Assembly (NCBI GenBank): GCA_027075555.1
Contig: JALTAZ010000097.1
Span: 1-40,355, forward strand
Length of the DNA stretch: 40,355 bases
Direction: 5' to 3'
DNA from: Micavibrio sp.
GTDB lineage: Bacteria; Pseudomonadota; Alphaproteobacteria; Micavibrionales; Micavibrionaceae
Shown here: positions 1-9,227 of the stretch, piece by piece
Layout: each line of letters starts with the position of its first letter
Numbering within the stretch: the first letter of the stretch is position 1
Notes under the pieces: generated by a model
Told to the model about the DNA's origin: nothing
The model's database searches: none
The model's input: only the letters and a program-made list of their open reading frames with translations
Made by a program: the position numbers and the translations under genes

Positions 1-2453
1 AACATGAAACGCGCAAGTTGTGGGATATAGCACAAAAACAAAGTTTATTGTCATTTAAGAACCTTAAATCTCCAAAAACAAAACCCTTATTATCTAAAGA
101 AGACCCAAGTGCAATACGCTATATTGCGGTATTGATTTTTATATCTGGATTTATGTTCTCAGGTTCATTGTGGAAAGAAAAGATTATTTTAGGTCTTTTT
201 CCATTCAACCCATCGTATGTTGTCTCTAATGGTTACAGAACCAATTTATGGATAAAACCTCCAGATTACACACAAATAAAACCAATACATTTAACCGATC
301 TTAGTGATTATAAAAAACCTGTAAATATTCCAGAAGGCAGTAATATTCGAATACGCATATATAGCTTTACAAAAGATTATTTTCCTCCCTATCTTCATAA
401 TGGTAAGAAGGTAACAAAATTAAATTATATTGGTGATGGTCTATACGGAATAGAAACAACAATAGAAGATGGTAAAAATTTACGTATAACTCAATGGGCT
501 ATCCCTCGCATTAGCTGGCCTTACAACTTCATAAAAGACCAGCCTCCAGAAATTAGAAGTGATATAAAGCTTAGTAGTAATAATGATGACCAAACATTAA
601 TTATTGAAGATGAGCTTTCACCCTTGCCTTTTGAAGAAAAGTCACATGAAGGAAATGCAGAAAAAAACAAGGAGAGAGTAAAGGAAAAAGAATCAACTAA
701 AATAACGGACAAACCGCGCTATGAAATTCTTGATAACTATCAAATACGTTTCCCATTGATTGTTAAAGATGATTACGGGGTAAAAGAACTTCGTATGACT
801 ATGGAGCTTGATGAAATTGTTGGCGAAAAGCCACTTGGTGATAAAGTACAAGAAACTCGACTTATTATGTCACAGCCCAAAATTGAATTTAAGATATCGC
901 CAATATATGATCTAACATGGCATACATGGGCTGGTCTGCCGGTTGCATTTACATATGAAGCAATAGACCATAAAGGACAAATTGCAAAAACAAACAAAAT
1001 AAAGCTAGTTTTACCTGAACGTAAGTTTGAACACCCCATGGCTAAATCACTTATCGCAATGCGTAAGCGTCTTGCTTGGGATTATCAGGAAAGTTTTACA
1101 GAAATTGCAGAAAATCTTGAAACTTTGTTAGATGCACCTGATTATTTCCAAAATGATAAGGTGATATATCTTGCTATAAAAGTTGCCAGCGCACGCCTTT
1201 TTTACAATGACAATATGCCTGAAAGACAGCGAATAGATACCGCAAAAGAGGTTATAAACCTACTTTGGTATACAGCTCTGTCTATTGAAGAGGGAGATAT
1301 ATCTTTAGCCAAACGTGAGTTACAAGAAGCCCAACGTGCACTTGAAAATGCCTTGCGTGACCCTAATGTAAGTGATGATGAAATTCGCCAACTAATGGAT
1401 AATTTACGCAATAAAATGGCAAATTACTTTGCTGAAATGCAACGTGAAATGCAAAAACGTATGGAAAATGGCGAAAACTTTCCTAAACTTTCTGCAGATA
1501 GCTTTGATGAAATAATATCCCCAGATACTATTTCAAAAATGATGGAAGAAATAGAGCGTGCTATGCGTGATGGTGATGAACAAAAAGCACAAGAGCTTAT
1601 GTCACAGCTACAGCGAATGATGGAAATGATAGATTCGTCTGAGATTGCACGACTACCAAGAGATATGCAAGCAATGAAAGAGGGAATAAATGAGCTACAA
1701 CAACTAATAGACCGCCAAGAAGCATTGATGGAACAAACTCAAAAGCAAGCAGATAAACAAAAGCAGTTTATATGGCAAGAACAACAAAAAAAGCAAAAGA
1801 CTGTAACACCTCGCTCTTTGCCCACATTAGAACAAATGCTTAAAGATTTTGGTATGGATAATGTTCCTCCGCCTGAGCCAGATACTGCTTTAGAAAAAGA
1901 ACAAAGTTCTAAACAAGATCAACAAGAATCGGATAAAAGCAATGAAAACGCTTCAAACAATATATCAACTGCACAAAATAAAGCTGAGCAAGATGCTCTG
2001 CGCTATATATTAGGTCAGTTAATGCTAGATGCCGCAGAAGAACTTGACGAAATACCTGAAAAAATGGGTATGGCAGAACAGGAGATGCGTAAATCAGCAG
2101 AATCTCTTGGAAAAAACGACCCTAAGGGATCTCTTCCCCATCAAGGAAAAGCTATCCAATACCTTAAAGATGGACAAGAAAAGCTAGCCAAGCAGTTTAG
2201 GCAACGAATGAAGCAAATGATTGGTATTGGAATGAGTGGTGGCGGTTCACAAAAATATGACCCGCTTGGTCGTCGTTATAGTGATGATGACGATAAAAAA
2301 GGAAATTCTGCTAATTCAAAAGTTCGAATTCCAGATGAATTAGACAAAAAGCGTGTTGATGAAATTATTAAAAAACTTCGCGATCGCTCTAGTGATCGCT
2401 CTCGCCCTCGTGATGAGCTTGATTATTTCCGCCGACTTTTACGTCAATTTTAG
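1..2453 (+). CDS. DUF4175 (TIGR02302-type) membrane protein, 5' end cut by window
   Basis: The frame is already open at base 3, so the gene starts upstream of the window. The TTG at 18 is inside the gene: the few residues before it and the basic stretch after it resemble the linker that precedes the last N-terminal membrane helix in this alphaproteobacterial family. Counting from that TTG, a membrane helix lies near residues 35-52, followed by a beta-rich exported region to about 340. A long helical, Gln/Met/Glu-rich segment (about 345-600) is probably coiled coil, and a charged tail follows, ending in a YFRRLLRQF-like conserved motif. The family's function is unknown; it is usually annotated DUF4175 and sits near cell-envelope genes. 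It is convergent with, and overlaps by 65 bp, the zinc-finger gene that follows. Family assignment is confident; the role is unknown. Confidence 0.85.
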   Translation, partial: HETRKLWDIAQKQSLLSFKNLKSPKTKPLLSKEDPSAIRYIAVLIFISGFMFSGSLWKEKIILGLFPFNPSYVVSNGYRTNLWIKPPDYTQIKPIHLTDLSDYKKPVNIPEGSNIRIRIYSFTKDYFPPYLHNGKKVTKLNYIGDGLYGIETTIEDGKNLRITQWAIPRISWPYNFIKDQPPEIRSDIKLSSNNDDQTLIIEDELSPLPFEEKSHEGNAEKNKERVKEKESTKITDKPRYEILDNYQIRFPLIVKDDYGVKELRMTMELDEIVGEKPLGDKVQETRLIMSQPKIEFKISPIYDLTWHTWAGLPVAFTYEAIDHKGQIAKTNKIKLVLPERKFEHPMAKSLIAMRKRLAWDYQESFTEIAENLETLLDAPDYFQNDKVIYLAIKVASARLFYNDNMPERQRIDTAKEVINLLWYTALSIEEGDISLAKRELQEAQRALENALRDPNVSDDEIRQLMDNLRNKMANYFAEMQREMQKRMENGENFPKLSADSFDEIISPDTISKMMEEIERAMRDGDEQKAQELMSQLQRMMEMIDSSEIARLPRDMQAMKEGINELQQLIDRQEALMEQTQKQADKQKQFIWQEQQKKQKTVTPRSLPTLEQMLKDFGMDNVPPPEPDTALEKEQSSKQDQQESDKSNENASNNISTAQNKAEQDALRYILGQLMLDAAEELDEIPEKMGMAEQEMRKSAESLGKNDPKGSLPHQGKAIQYLKDGQEKLAKQFRQRMKQMIGIGMSGGGSQKYDPLGRRYSDDDDKKGNSANSKVRIPDELDKKRVDEIIKKLRDRSSDRSRPRDELDYFRRLLRQF

Positions 2454-3345
2454 AACCACTATCAGTATCTAACCTATATTTATTTTCCTTAGCCATACTT
2501 TTTTTATAATCTACAATATTATTACTTGATAGAGCAGGACTAAGAACAAACCTAACTATAATATATTTTTTTTCTTTTTTTCCCTTCCCCTCATTATAAT
2601 GTTCTTTAACAACATCAAATGAAGTATTACTGTTCTTTTCCAGCTTATATTCTGAGATAAATTTAATGCTTTCTTCTGCACCTAAAATTGCCTTGGGTGG
2701 CGCGGCATACCACTTAATTTTATTATCTTCAGAACCATCTCCACCTTTAAGAGAAATTTCTAACATTTTCAAAACTTGAATATCATCAGTTAGATTTATA
2801 ATATCACCACTAACCTTAATTACACCCTTATCTTCACTTGCCTGAAGATTGGCGAATGTAACTTTATCAGAAGTTGGAACTTCCATCCTAATCCCTAATA
2901 TGGAATAAAATGCCTGCATATATGGACTTGATTGCATAATAGATGAGCTAAAAAACAAAAGATAAGCTAAAATCACTATAAAAACTATAGCGGATATAAA
3001 ATAAGAAGTCTTTTTACATGTATCACTACCATTGTTATGATTTTTATTAAAAACAAGCCTGTCAGTAATATATCCACTATCTTCTTGTGGTTTTACAGCA
3101 TCAGGAATATCAATTTTTTCAATATCATTATTATCAAAAATTTCTGAGTTTTGTTTTTCGTTATTGTTATAAGATTCAAAAATTTCTGAATCATTATCAC
3201 TTGCATCTTTGTCTAACTCACTTAAGTATGAATCCTCAAACCATGTCTCTCCGCATGCAGAACAACGAACATTACGCCCCTTATTGCCAAGGACCTCCAA
3301 ACTAACCTTGAATTGACTACTACAATTGGGACAAGTCAAAATCAT
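2389..3345 (-). CDS. MJ0042-type zinc-ribbon protein with one membrane helix
   Basis: A 318-residue protein. Its N-terminus is a compact zinc ribbon with two CxxC pairs (C5/C8 and C28/C31), the MJ0042 finger. An acidic, Asn/Asp-rich, probably disordered linker (about 40-110) follows, then a single membrane helix at about 115-132, then a C-terminal domain of about 185 residues resembling the DUF3426 region seen in such proteins. The expected topology is a cytoplasmic zinc ribbon and a periplasmic C-terminal domain. It is divergent from ftsE, an arrangement common in Alphaproteobacteria. Its last 21 codons lie antisense to the end of the DUF4175 gene. Substrate and role are unknown; the zinc ribbon could bind nucleic acid or protein. 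Confidence 0.85.
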   Translation of the reverse strand: MILTCPNCSSQFKVSLEVLGNKGRNVRCSACGETWFEDSYLSELDKDASDNDSEIFESYNNNEKQNSEIFDNNDIEKIDIPDAVKPQEDSGYITDRLVFNKNHNNGSDTCKKTSYFISAIVFIVILAYLLFFSSSIMQSSPYMQAFYSILGIRMEVPTSDKVTFANLQASEDKGVIKVSGDIINLTDDIQVLKMLEISLKGGDGSEDNKIKWYAAPPKAILGAEESIKFISEYKLEKNSNTSFDVVKEHYNEGKGKKEKKYIIVRFVLSPALSSNNIVDYKKSMAKENKYRLDTDSGSKIDVKVGGNNQAHHEGESDH

Positions 3346-3480
3346 TGTAATTGAGTTCTTCTCTTTCTAGTGTTGGTCTAGTAATAAATATGCATAAGAT
3401 GAAATACGCAGGAACTTTCAATATGTATCACTTTAAGATCTATCGCAAGGCAGACATTTTATTACTTAGCATTTTATTTT

Positions 3481-3500
3481 TATCAACTATATGATTGATA
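3481..3500. promoter_or_regulatory. Inverted repeat in the MJ0042/ftsE divergent intergenic region
   Basis: TATCAA (3481-3486), eight bases, then TTGATA (3495-3500) form a perfect 6-bp inverted repeat within the 206-bp divergent spacer. It lies 51 bp before the ftsE start and could be an operator or chance in AT-rich DNA. I could not settle on a convincing -35/-10 pair for ftsE. Confidence 0.25.
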
Positions 3501-3551
3501 TGCAAAGGCCTTGTAATCAAATGTTAAAATAAATCATAGGGTAATAAAACT

Positions 3552-4250
3552 TTGATTAAATTTGAAAATGTTTATTTCAGATATGAATATAATGGAGAGG
3601 ATATTCTCCATAATATAAATTTTACACTTGATCCAGGATCATATCATTTTCTAACTGGCCCTAGTGGTTCTGGAAAAACATCATTGACAACCCTTATGTA
3701 TATAGGAAATATCCCAACTAGGGGAAAAATCACAATGTTTGGCACGGATATCAGCAAAGCACAACGCAGTGAAATCTTTTCATTGCGACAGCGCATAGGT
3801 GTGGTCTTTCAAGATTTTAGACTAATACCACATTTATCAACCTTTGATAATGTTGCCCTGCCCTTACGCATACTTAAAAGACCTGAAGATGAGGTAAATA
3901 ATTATGTAAATGAGTTATTGGACTGGGTCGGGCTTGGTAAACATAAAAAACATTTACCTAAAAGCCTCTCTGGTGGACAACAACAACGCGTAGCAATAGC
4001 TAGAGCAATTATCGGACGCCCAAAGCTTTTGCTTGCTGATGAGCCTACAGGTAATCTAGACGATGAAATAGGCTTTCGCCTTATGGGATTGTTTGAGCAG
4101 CTAAACCGCATGGGAACAACAATAGTTATAGCCACTCATAACCAACAAATAATTGAGCAATTCGGACACCCTTGCCTTACCCTTGATAAAGGACATATCC
4201 ATCAGGAAGATAAAAGAAAACAAAGGAAAAAGATTCGCCATGTTTTCTAA
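3552..4250 (+). CDS. ftsE: Cell division ATP-binding protein FtsE
   Basis: A 232-residue ABC ATPase that partners FtsX at the division site. The FtsEX complex uses ATP binding and hydrolysis to activate cell-wall hydrolases across the inner membrane. Visible motifs are Walker [10 protein letters not shown] (36-44), Q-loop at FQD (86-88), the signature LSGGQQQR (139-146), Walker B LLLADEP (159-165, catalytic E164) and the switch histidine H196. Length matches the family. The start is TTG at 3552, giving the usual MIKFENV beginning, with an AGGG ribosome-binding site about 10 bases upstream; no suitable ATG lies nearby. The gene overlaps ftsX by 11 bp, so the two are translationally coupled. 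Confidence 0.96.
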   Translation: MIKFENVYFRYEYNGEDILHNINFTLDPGSYHFLTGPSGSGKTSLTTLMYIGNIPTRGKITMFGTDISKAQRSEIFSLRQRIGVVFQDFRLIPHLSTFDNVALPLRILKRPEDEVNNYVNELLDWVGLGKHKKHLPKSLSGGQQQRVAIARAIIGRPKLLLADEPTGNLDDEIGFRLMGLFEQLNRMGTTIVIATHNQQIIEQFGHPCLTLDKGHIHQEDKRKQRKKIRHVF

Positions 4251-5241
4251 AAGGAAATTATTTAAAATAATAAATCATTATACATCACAGCTTAATAATA
4301 GATGCTCTGGCAATAAAATTTATGATTTATTTTCAAACGCTATTAACTCTAAACAATATGACCTTCCTCTTGATGATAATCAGGATAATAAGTTTTTACT
4401 TATACTAATTGCTCTTATGAGTTTTTTAGCAGTTTTATCACTAAGTGGCGCTATTGCTCTTAATTCTACAACTAATAAATGGTCATCAGGATTAGAAAAT
4501 AAAATAACTATAGAAATATCTGTCGAAACCAAAGATGGGCATATACTATCTAAAGATACTATTTTGAAAGAAACTAAAAACCTTTATGATACACTTTCGT
4601 CTCATCCTTTGATTAAGTCTGTAAATATTCTTAGCAATGAAGAAATTCAAGACCTTATATCGCCATGGGTTGGTAATGACCTTGACCTAACCAATATTCC
4701 ATTACCTAGCCTAATTTCCGTAGAAATTAAAAATATCGGCGAAAATGAGTTTAACAACCTTAAAAAAGATATAAAAAAAGCTTCAAAACATGCGAATATA
4801 GAAACCCATGAACAGTGGCTTTCTGATTTAATAGAATTTACAAAGACACTTAAAATTTTATCATTGTTAGTTACCCTTATTATTATAAGCATAACAACCA
4901 TTGCCATCACTTCTGCAGTTAAAACTAGATTGGCAATTCATAATGAAGAAGTAACCCTACTTCACTATATGGGTGCAACAGATAATTATATAATACGGCA
5001 ATTTCAAAGACATACAGTAATACTTGCTTTAAAGGGGGCTATTATAGGAACAGTCCTAGGGATTATTGTTACATTATCCCTTACCTTTATATCAAGAAGT
5101 TCGGAAAGTGATTTAATACCTGTAATATATATTGGGTTTTACGCCATTATTATGCTCTGCCTTGTTCCAGTAATTATCGCAATAATTACTGCTTTAACAT
5201 CATATATTACAGTATTGCGCTCTTTGGCAAAAATGCCGTAA
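4240..5241 (+). CDS. ftsX: Cell division protein FtsX
   Basis: A 333-residue integral membrane partner of FtsE. Topology is typical: a basic cytoplasmic N-terminus, membrane helix 1 at about 52-75, an exported domain (about 76-200) that in relatives contacts peptidoglycan-hydrolase activators, and three further helices at about 204-226, 261-285 and 296-322. The frame stays open upstream, but ATG at 4240 is the better start. It has AAGGAA about 10 bases before it, gives a normal FtsX N-terminus and leaves only an 11-bp overlap with ftsE; the longer reading would overlap ftsE by 98 bp. The C-terminal helical region includes the LLHYMGATD segment typical of FtsX. Expressed with ftsE. Confidence 0.94.
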   Translation: MFSKRKLFKIINHYTSQLNNRCSGNKIYDLFSNAINSKQYDLPLDDNQDNKFLLILIALMSFLAVLSLSGAIALNSTTNKWSSGLENKITIEISVETKDGHILSKDTILKETKNLYDTLSSHPLIKSVNILSNEEIQDLISPWVGNDLDLTNIPLPSLISVEIKNIGENEFNNLKKDIKKASKHANIETHEQWLSDLIEFTKTLKILSLLVTLIIISITTIAITSAVKTRLAIHNEEVTLLHYMGATDNYIIRQFQRHTVILALKGAIIGTVLGIIVTLSLTFISRSSESDLIPVIYIGFYAIIMLCLVPVIIAIITALTSYITVLRSLAKMP

Positions 5242-5262
5242 AAAATCTAGGATTTACTATAA

Positions 5263-5847
5263 ATGATAAAAAAAATTGTGAGAACTATATTGTTAATAAC
5301 TTTAATGCTTTGGATTGGTGGGTATAGTGCCTTTTTATCTAATATGCAGGCAATAACACCGCAAACACCTAATATAAAGACTGATGCTATAATTGTTCTT
5401 ACCGGTGGTAATTACCGCATAACCACAGGGTTGGATTTATTTGCCAAAGGGCTTGCACCTAAACTTCTTATTACAGGCGTGCATAAATCAGTTACAAAAA
5501 AAGATATAAGGGCAATGTGGAAAGGGAAAACAAAACTACCTGATTGTTGTATTACATTAGGGCACGAAGCAACAACAACATATGAGAATGCCATTGAGGC
5601 AAAGAAATGGATTAAAGAAAATAATATTAAATCAGCAAGGCTAGTTACCTCAATCTATCATGTAAAACGTGCAATGCTGGAATTTAATAATAAGCTCAAA
5701 GATACAGAAATCATCATTCACCCCGTTGAAAAACACGACTATGATATGAAAGATTTAATATTTTGGAAAATAACATTTGATGAATATAATAAAACACTAT
5801 ATCGCTCTGCCATTATTTATATTAAACAGCTAATATCTTCAAAATGA
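5263..5847 (+). CDS. YdcF/SanA/ElyC-family (DUF218) membrane-anchored protein
   Basis: A 194-residue protein with an N-terminal membrane anchor (about 5-24) followed by one DUF218 domain. Family hallmarks are the DAIIVLTGG strand-loop (about 42-50), a TTYENA segment in the middle and a conserved strand before SIYHVKRA. ElyC and SanA, the studied members, affect envelope or peptidoglycan-precursor homeostasis in enterobacteria; a direct biochemical activity is not settled. The gene follows ftsX by 21 bp and overlaps the next gene by ATGA (5844-5847), so it belongs to the ftsEX operon. That context supports an envelope role. Orthology to one named member cannot be decided. Confidence 0.88.
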   Translation: MIKKIVRTILLITLMLWIGGYSAFLSNMQAITPQTPNIKTDAIIVLTGGNYRITTGLDLFAKGLAPKLLITGVHKSVTKKDIRAMWKGKTKLPDCCITLGHEATTTYENAIEAKKWIKENNIKSARLVTSIYHVKRAMLEFNNKLKDTEIIIHPVEKHDYDMKDLIFWKITFDEYNKTLYRSAIIYIKQLISSK

Positions 5848-7358
5848 TACAGCCTTATTTCATACGTTCAACAATATTCAATTTATGCTTTTATATAATA
5901 ACGGCTATATTTTGCATAATTCTTTTGCCAACTCTGATATTACCTCGCAAATATTACATGGCTGTTGTTTATGGTTTTGTTTACGTTAACGCTTTTTTAG
6001 AAAAACATATTCTTGGTTTAAGATATGAAATCAAAGGCAAAGAATATTTACCTAGTAGTGGTTCATACATTATTGCCGCAAAGCATCAATCGGCTTATGA
6101 AACATTTAAGCTACATATATTATTTAATGATCCTGCTATCGTCCTTAAAAAAGAGCTGCTAAAAATTCCATTATGGGGGCTATATCTTGCAAAAAGCGAT
6201 GTTATAGCCATAGATCGATCAACTCCAAAAGTTGCAATTAAATCTCTGCAAGATGGCGCGAAAAGGGTTATGAAACAAGGACGTCCTATTATAATATTTC
6301 CTCAAGGAACGCGCGTCGCCCCTGATATAAGTGCAAAAGAAAAACCCTATAAAATAGGTATTATACGAATTCAAGAAGCAACAAATCTTCCTATAATCCC
6401 TATGGCACTTAACACAGGAATATTTTACCCTAAACATAAATGGTGCAAGAAACCTGGGACGGTTATATTTGAATTCCTACCGCCCATTTTACCATCAAAA
6501 GATAAAAATGCTAGCGATATACTTAGAGAAATTGAAACTGAAATAGAAGGAAAGACAGCTAAAATTATGGAAGAAGCTAGATCCGGGTTAAAGAATAAAA
6601 TAAAATCTTCCATGCGAATTTTTATCAATTTATTGCTAGTTGCATTATTATCTTACAGTATATTTTGGTTTTATATATCCACACAGATTGGAAAATCTAT
6701 TTCTAATTTAATGACAGATATAAAAACCAATCCAAATATTTTAGAATATAAAGGTGGAGAGCCCAAAATCTATGGTTTTCCTTTTAAAATACAATTATCA
6801 CTTCCTAAGCAAATAATAAAAACCCCGCGTGAGAAAATTACAATTGAGTCTATAAAAGCTAAAAGCTGGCCCTTTCCTAATATGCCTGTTACTTTTTCAA
6901 CTGGAAAAATACGTATTGATATAAAGCACTGGAACAAAAATCTAGAATTTGATGGAATTGACGGTGAAGCTCAATTTTGGAACAATATTTTGCAAATAAA
7001 AAGGCTTATTTTAACTCATAAAGAAACTAAAGGAGTATTATCTGGTGACATTAAATTACATAATGATTATCCAATTTTTAAACTTAAGGTAGAACTAACC
7101 AACCATCAAAATTTTATAAATGATTTAGTTAACAAAAAAATAATTAAAGCAAGAGCCGCAACATTTGCGTCTGTTGCCCTTCGAGCGATGCAAAAAGATG
7201 GTGTAATTTCAACAACTATCACATCTCAAGATAATAAAGTTTACCTTGGAGCCATAAATATATATGAATTTCCTAATAAAAATGATGCTTACATATTAGA
7301 AAACGGTAAACCCTCATCTTTTGCAACTCGCAGGGTTAAGCCTGTCCCTGCTCAATAA
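5844..7358 (+). CDS. PlsC-type lysophospholipid acyltransferase fused to a DUF2125-like domain
   Basis: A 504-residue protein with two parts. Residues 1-250 are a 1-acyl-glycerol-3-phosphate acyltransferase: an N-terminal helix (about 10-32), the H(X4)D-type motif as HQSAYE (H81, with Glu86 where Asp is usual), an IDR motif near 123-125 and the FPQGTR substrate motif at 152-157. Residues 257-504 begin with a new hydrophobic helix (about 259-277) and resemble DUF2125 proteins, which in related bacteria are usually a separate gene immediately downstream. M257 (6612) could be the old start of that gene; no stop codon and no good ribosome-binding site separate the two. The predicted role is acylation of lysophosphatidic acid at the membrane, with an exported domain of unknown function. 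It ends inside tyrC's 3' end (23-bp convergent overlap). Confidence 0.85.
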   Translation: MIQPYFIRSTIFNLCFYIITAIFCIILLPTLILPRKYYMAVVYGFVYVNAFLEKHILGLRYEIKGKEYLPSSGSYIIAAKHQSAYETFKLHILFNDPAIVLKKELLKIPLWGLYLAKSDVIAIDRSTPKVAIKSLQDGAKRVMKQGRPIIIFPQGTRVAPDISAKEKPYKIGIIRIQEATNLPIIPMALNTGIFYPKHKWCKKPGTVIFEFLPPILPSKDKNASDILREIETEIEGKTAKIMEEARSGLKNKIKSSMRIFINLLLVALLSYSIFWFYISTQIGKSISNLMTDIKTNPNILEYKGGEPKIYGFPFKIQLSLPKQIIKTPREKITIESIKAKSWPFPNMPVTFSTGKIRIDIKHWNKNLEFDGIDGEAQFWNNILQIKRLILTHKETKGVLSGDIKLHNDYPIFKLKVELTNHQNFINDLVNKKIIKARAATFASVALRAMQKDGVISTTITSQDNKVYLGAINIYEFPNKNDAYILENGKPSSFATRRVKPVPAQ

Positions 7359-8205
7359 TTTCTTTTCTTATTGCTCTGGTGTCTTTGAACCTTCTATAAA
7401 GATAGTCTCCATCGCCTTTACGAATCGCACGCTGAAGTGCCGTTAGATCTTCATTAAAACGCTGTAAAATCTCTAATACAGCTTCTTTATTGTTCAAGAA
7501 AACATCTCTCCACATTATTGGATCAGACGCAGCAATGCGTGTAAAATCTCTAAATCCACTTGCAGAAAATTTTATAACTTCTGACTTTATGTCATCTTCT
7601 AACTCATTAGCTGTCCCAACAATTGTGTAAGCAATTAAATGTGGTAAATGAGAAGTTATACCTAGAACAAGATCATGATGTCTAGGATCCATAATCTCAA
7701 CCATTGATCCGCAAGATTCCCATAATTTGGTAACTTCTTCAACTGCCTTAATTCCTGTTTCTGGCAAAGGGGTTAATACACACCACCTGCCATTAAATAA
7801 TTCTGTAAATCCAGATTCAGGTCCTGAAAACTCTGTCCCTGCAATAGGGTGAGCGGGAACAAATTCGGCTTTGGCGCCAATAAAAGGTTTTATTGCATCA
7901 ATAACAGAAACTTTTACAGATCCTGTATCTGTTATAATAGCCCCTTCTTTAACATATGGCACAATATCCTTTGCAACATTTTCCATTGCACCAACAGGAA
8001 CGGCAATAACCACCATATCTGCATCTTCTACGGCTCGTGCTAGATCATCAGTTATTATGTCCGCAATTTCCAACTCAATTACTTTTTTGCAAACTTCTTC
8101 ATTTATATCTGCTGCAATTAAGGTTTTTGCTAGTTTTTTATCTTTGATATTTCTTGCTAATGATGAGCCAATAAGCCCCATACCAACTATCGTAATAGTT
8201 TCCAT
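7336..8205 (-). CDS. tyrC: Prephenate/arogenate (cyclohexadienyl) dehydrogenase
   Basis: A 289-residue TyrA-family enzyme of tyrosine biosynthesis. It oxidatively decarboxylates prephenate (or arogenate) using NAD(P). An N-terminal Rossmann motif, VGMGLIGSS (7-15), is followed by an acidic strand end (AADI, about 31-34) suggesting NAD preference, then the catalytic HPIAGTEFSG block (H119). The C-terminal half is the helical dimerisation domain. Length is normal for the alphaproteobacterial stand-alone enzyme; there is no ACT or chorismate mutase fusion. It lies 36 bp downstream of the chorismate mutase gene on the same strand, so the pair covers successive steps from chorismate. Substrate choice cannot be decided from sequence. 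Confidence 0.92.
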   Translation of the reverse strand: METITIVGMGLIGSSLARNIKDKKLAKTLIAADINEEVCKKVIELEIADIITDDLARAVEDADMVVIAVPVGAMENVAKDIVPYVKEGAIITDTGSVKVSVIDAIKPFIGAKAEFVPAHPIAGTEFSGPESGFTELFNGRWCVLTPLPETGIKAVEEVTKLWESCGSMVEIMDPRHHDLVLGITSHLPHLIAYTIVGTANELEDDIKSEVIKFSASGFRDFTRIAASDPIMWRDVFLNNKEAVLEILQRFNEDLTALQRAIRKGDGDYLYRRFKDTRAIRKEIIEQGQA

Positions 8206-8241
8206 TTTTTAAAATCTCTATTTTATATTTAACTTTAGGTT

Positions 8242-9141
8242 CTATGCGACATCTTCCTGCTCGCTGGGTTTTTTATCAATATCCGGTATCACCGGATACC
8301 CCCCAATGGCATAACAATAATGGCAACCATCACCGAGCTCATCTTTTAAGTTTTTTATAGAATAAGAAATATTATCTACAAACCCTTTTACCTGTACCAA
8401 ATGAACTTTTACATTATCATTATGTGGAATATTTCCTGTATAAAGATTAATAACATCAAACTCAGCTCTTTCTGCACGCTCCTTTATACGTGCTCGGCTT
8501 ATATCCGATGATAATTCAAGTCCAATAAAACTTATATCATCATCTGATGGCATATAACCCATCATTTTGGAAATAATCAGTGCCCGATCAAAAGCCTGAG
8601 ATCCATAAAGGGCTGTCTTTTCATATGGAAGTGCACCAATAACATAAATTTGATCATCATCATTATTTTGACGATTAAATAGGTGCAACCACCAAGGCAT
8701 TTCCTGATCTAATTCTGGCCATGGAAGCACAGCAAAAGATGCTCTATCTTCGATAACTTCGCTAATTACGGATTGATGGCCTTTCATAGATTTCATAGGG
8801 ACAGCGCTACCAAAATAATCTTTTGCCATATCCCAATAAGAAAAATTTCCTTTACCATCATCAGAAACACAAACGCTTAATCCCGTTTGTAAAAGAGAAA
8901 CCGAGCCAACAAGTTCTCTCCATATACGAATAATTGTTTTTGATGGCAAAGGACCTTTATGACGGGCTAGCAACCTCCGCATCATGCGCGCCTCTCTTGC
9001 AGGCTGTACAATTTGCATTCCATTTTCTTTTTTTGCCGTGGCTACAGAAGAAACCAAAGAAGCACGCTCCATCAATAAATCATGGAGCTGATTATCAATG
9101 CTATCTATTTGCTTGCGGATATTATCTAGTTTTTCTACCAT
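8242..9141 (-). CDS. AroQ-type chorismate mutase with uncharacterised C-terminal domain
   Basis: A 299-residue protein. Residues 1-90 are an AroQ chorismate mutase, converting chorismate to prephenate. Active-site residues line up with E. coli CM at a constant offset of two: R9, R26, K37, R49 and E50. The remaining roughly 200 residues do not show the usual prephenate dehydratase signature (no clear TRF motif) and no ACT domain is evident. Alphaproteobacterial chorismate mutases of this size carry a similar tail, sometimes described as degenerate dehydratase-like. It probably forms an operon with tyrC. In relatives hisC usually lies between the two, but here they are only 36 bp apart. Confidence 0.88.
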   Translation of the reverse strand: MVEKLDNIRKQIDSIDNQLHDLLMERASLVSSVATAKKENGMQIVQPAREARMMRRLLARHKGPLPSKTIIRIWRELVGSVSLLQTGLSVCVSDDGKGNFSYWDMAKDYFGSAVPMKSMKGHQSVISEVIEDRASFAVLPWPELDQEMPWWLHLFNRQNNDDDQIYVIGALPYEKTALYGSQAFDRALIISKMMGYMPSDDDISFIGLELSSDISRARIKERAERAEFDVINLYTGNIPHNDNVKVHLVQVKGFVDNISYSIKNLKDELGDGCHYCYAIGGYPVIPDIDKKPSEQEDVA

Positions 9142-9180
9142 GACCTTACCTTACTTACCCACCACTACAATATTTTTTAA

Positions 9181-9227
9181 TATGGGTTTTGACCATAGAT
9201 TTATTACATGTTAGTGATTGATAAATC
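9181..9227 (+). promoter_or_regulatory. Two consecutive hairpins in the metA leader
   Basis: TATGG (9181-9185)/CCATA (9193-9197) with a 7-base loop is immediately followed by GATTTAT (9198-9204)/ATAAATC (9221-9227) with a 16-base loop, ending 20 bases before metA. They could form stacked RNA hairpins or DNA operators. The SAM-II riboswitch consensus, as I recall it, is not recognisable here, so the identity is open. Confidence 0.3.

Noticed and set aside
18-20. TTG at base 18 as the true start of the first gene
   Set aside because: The frame is open to the window edge and the protein would lack the first membrane helix region usual for the family; the gene is treated as cut.
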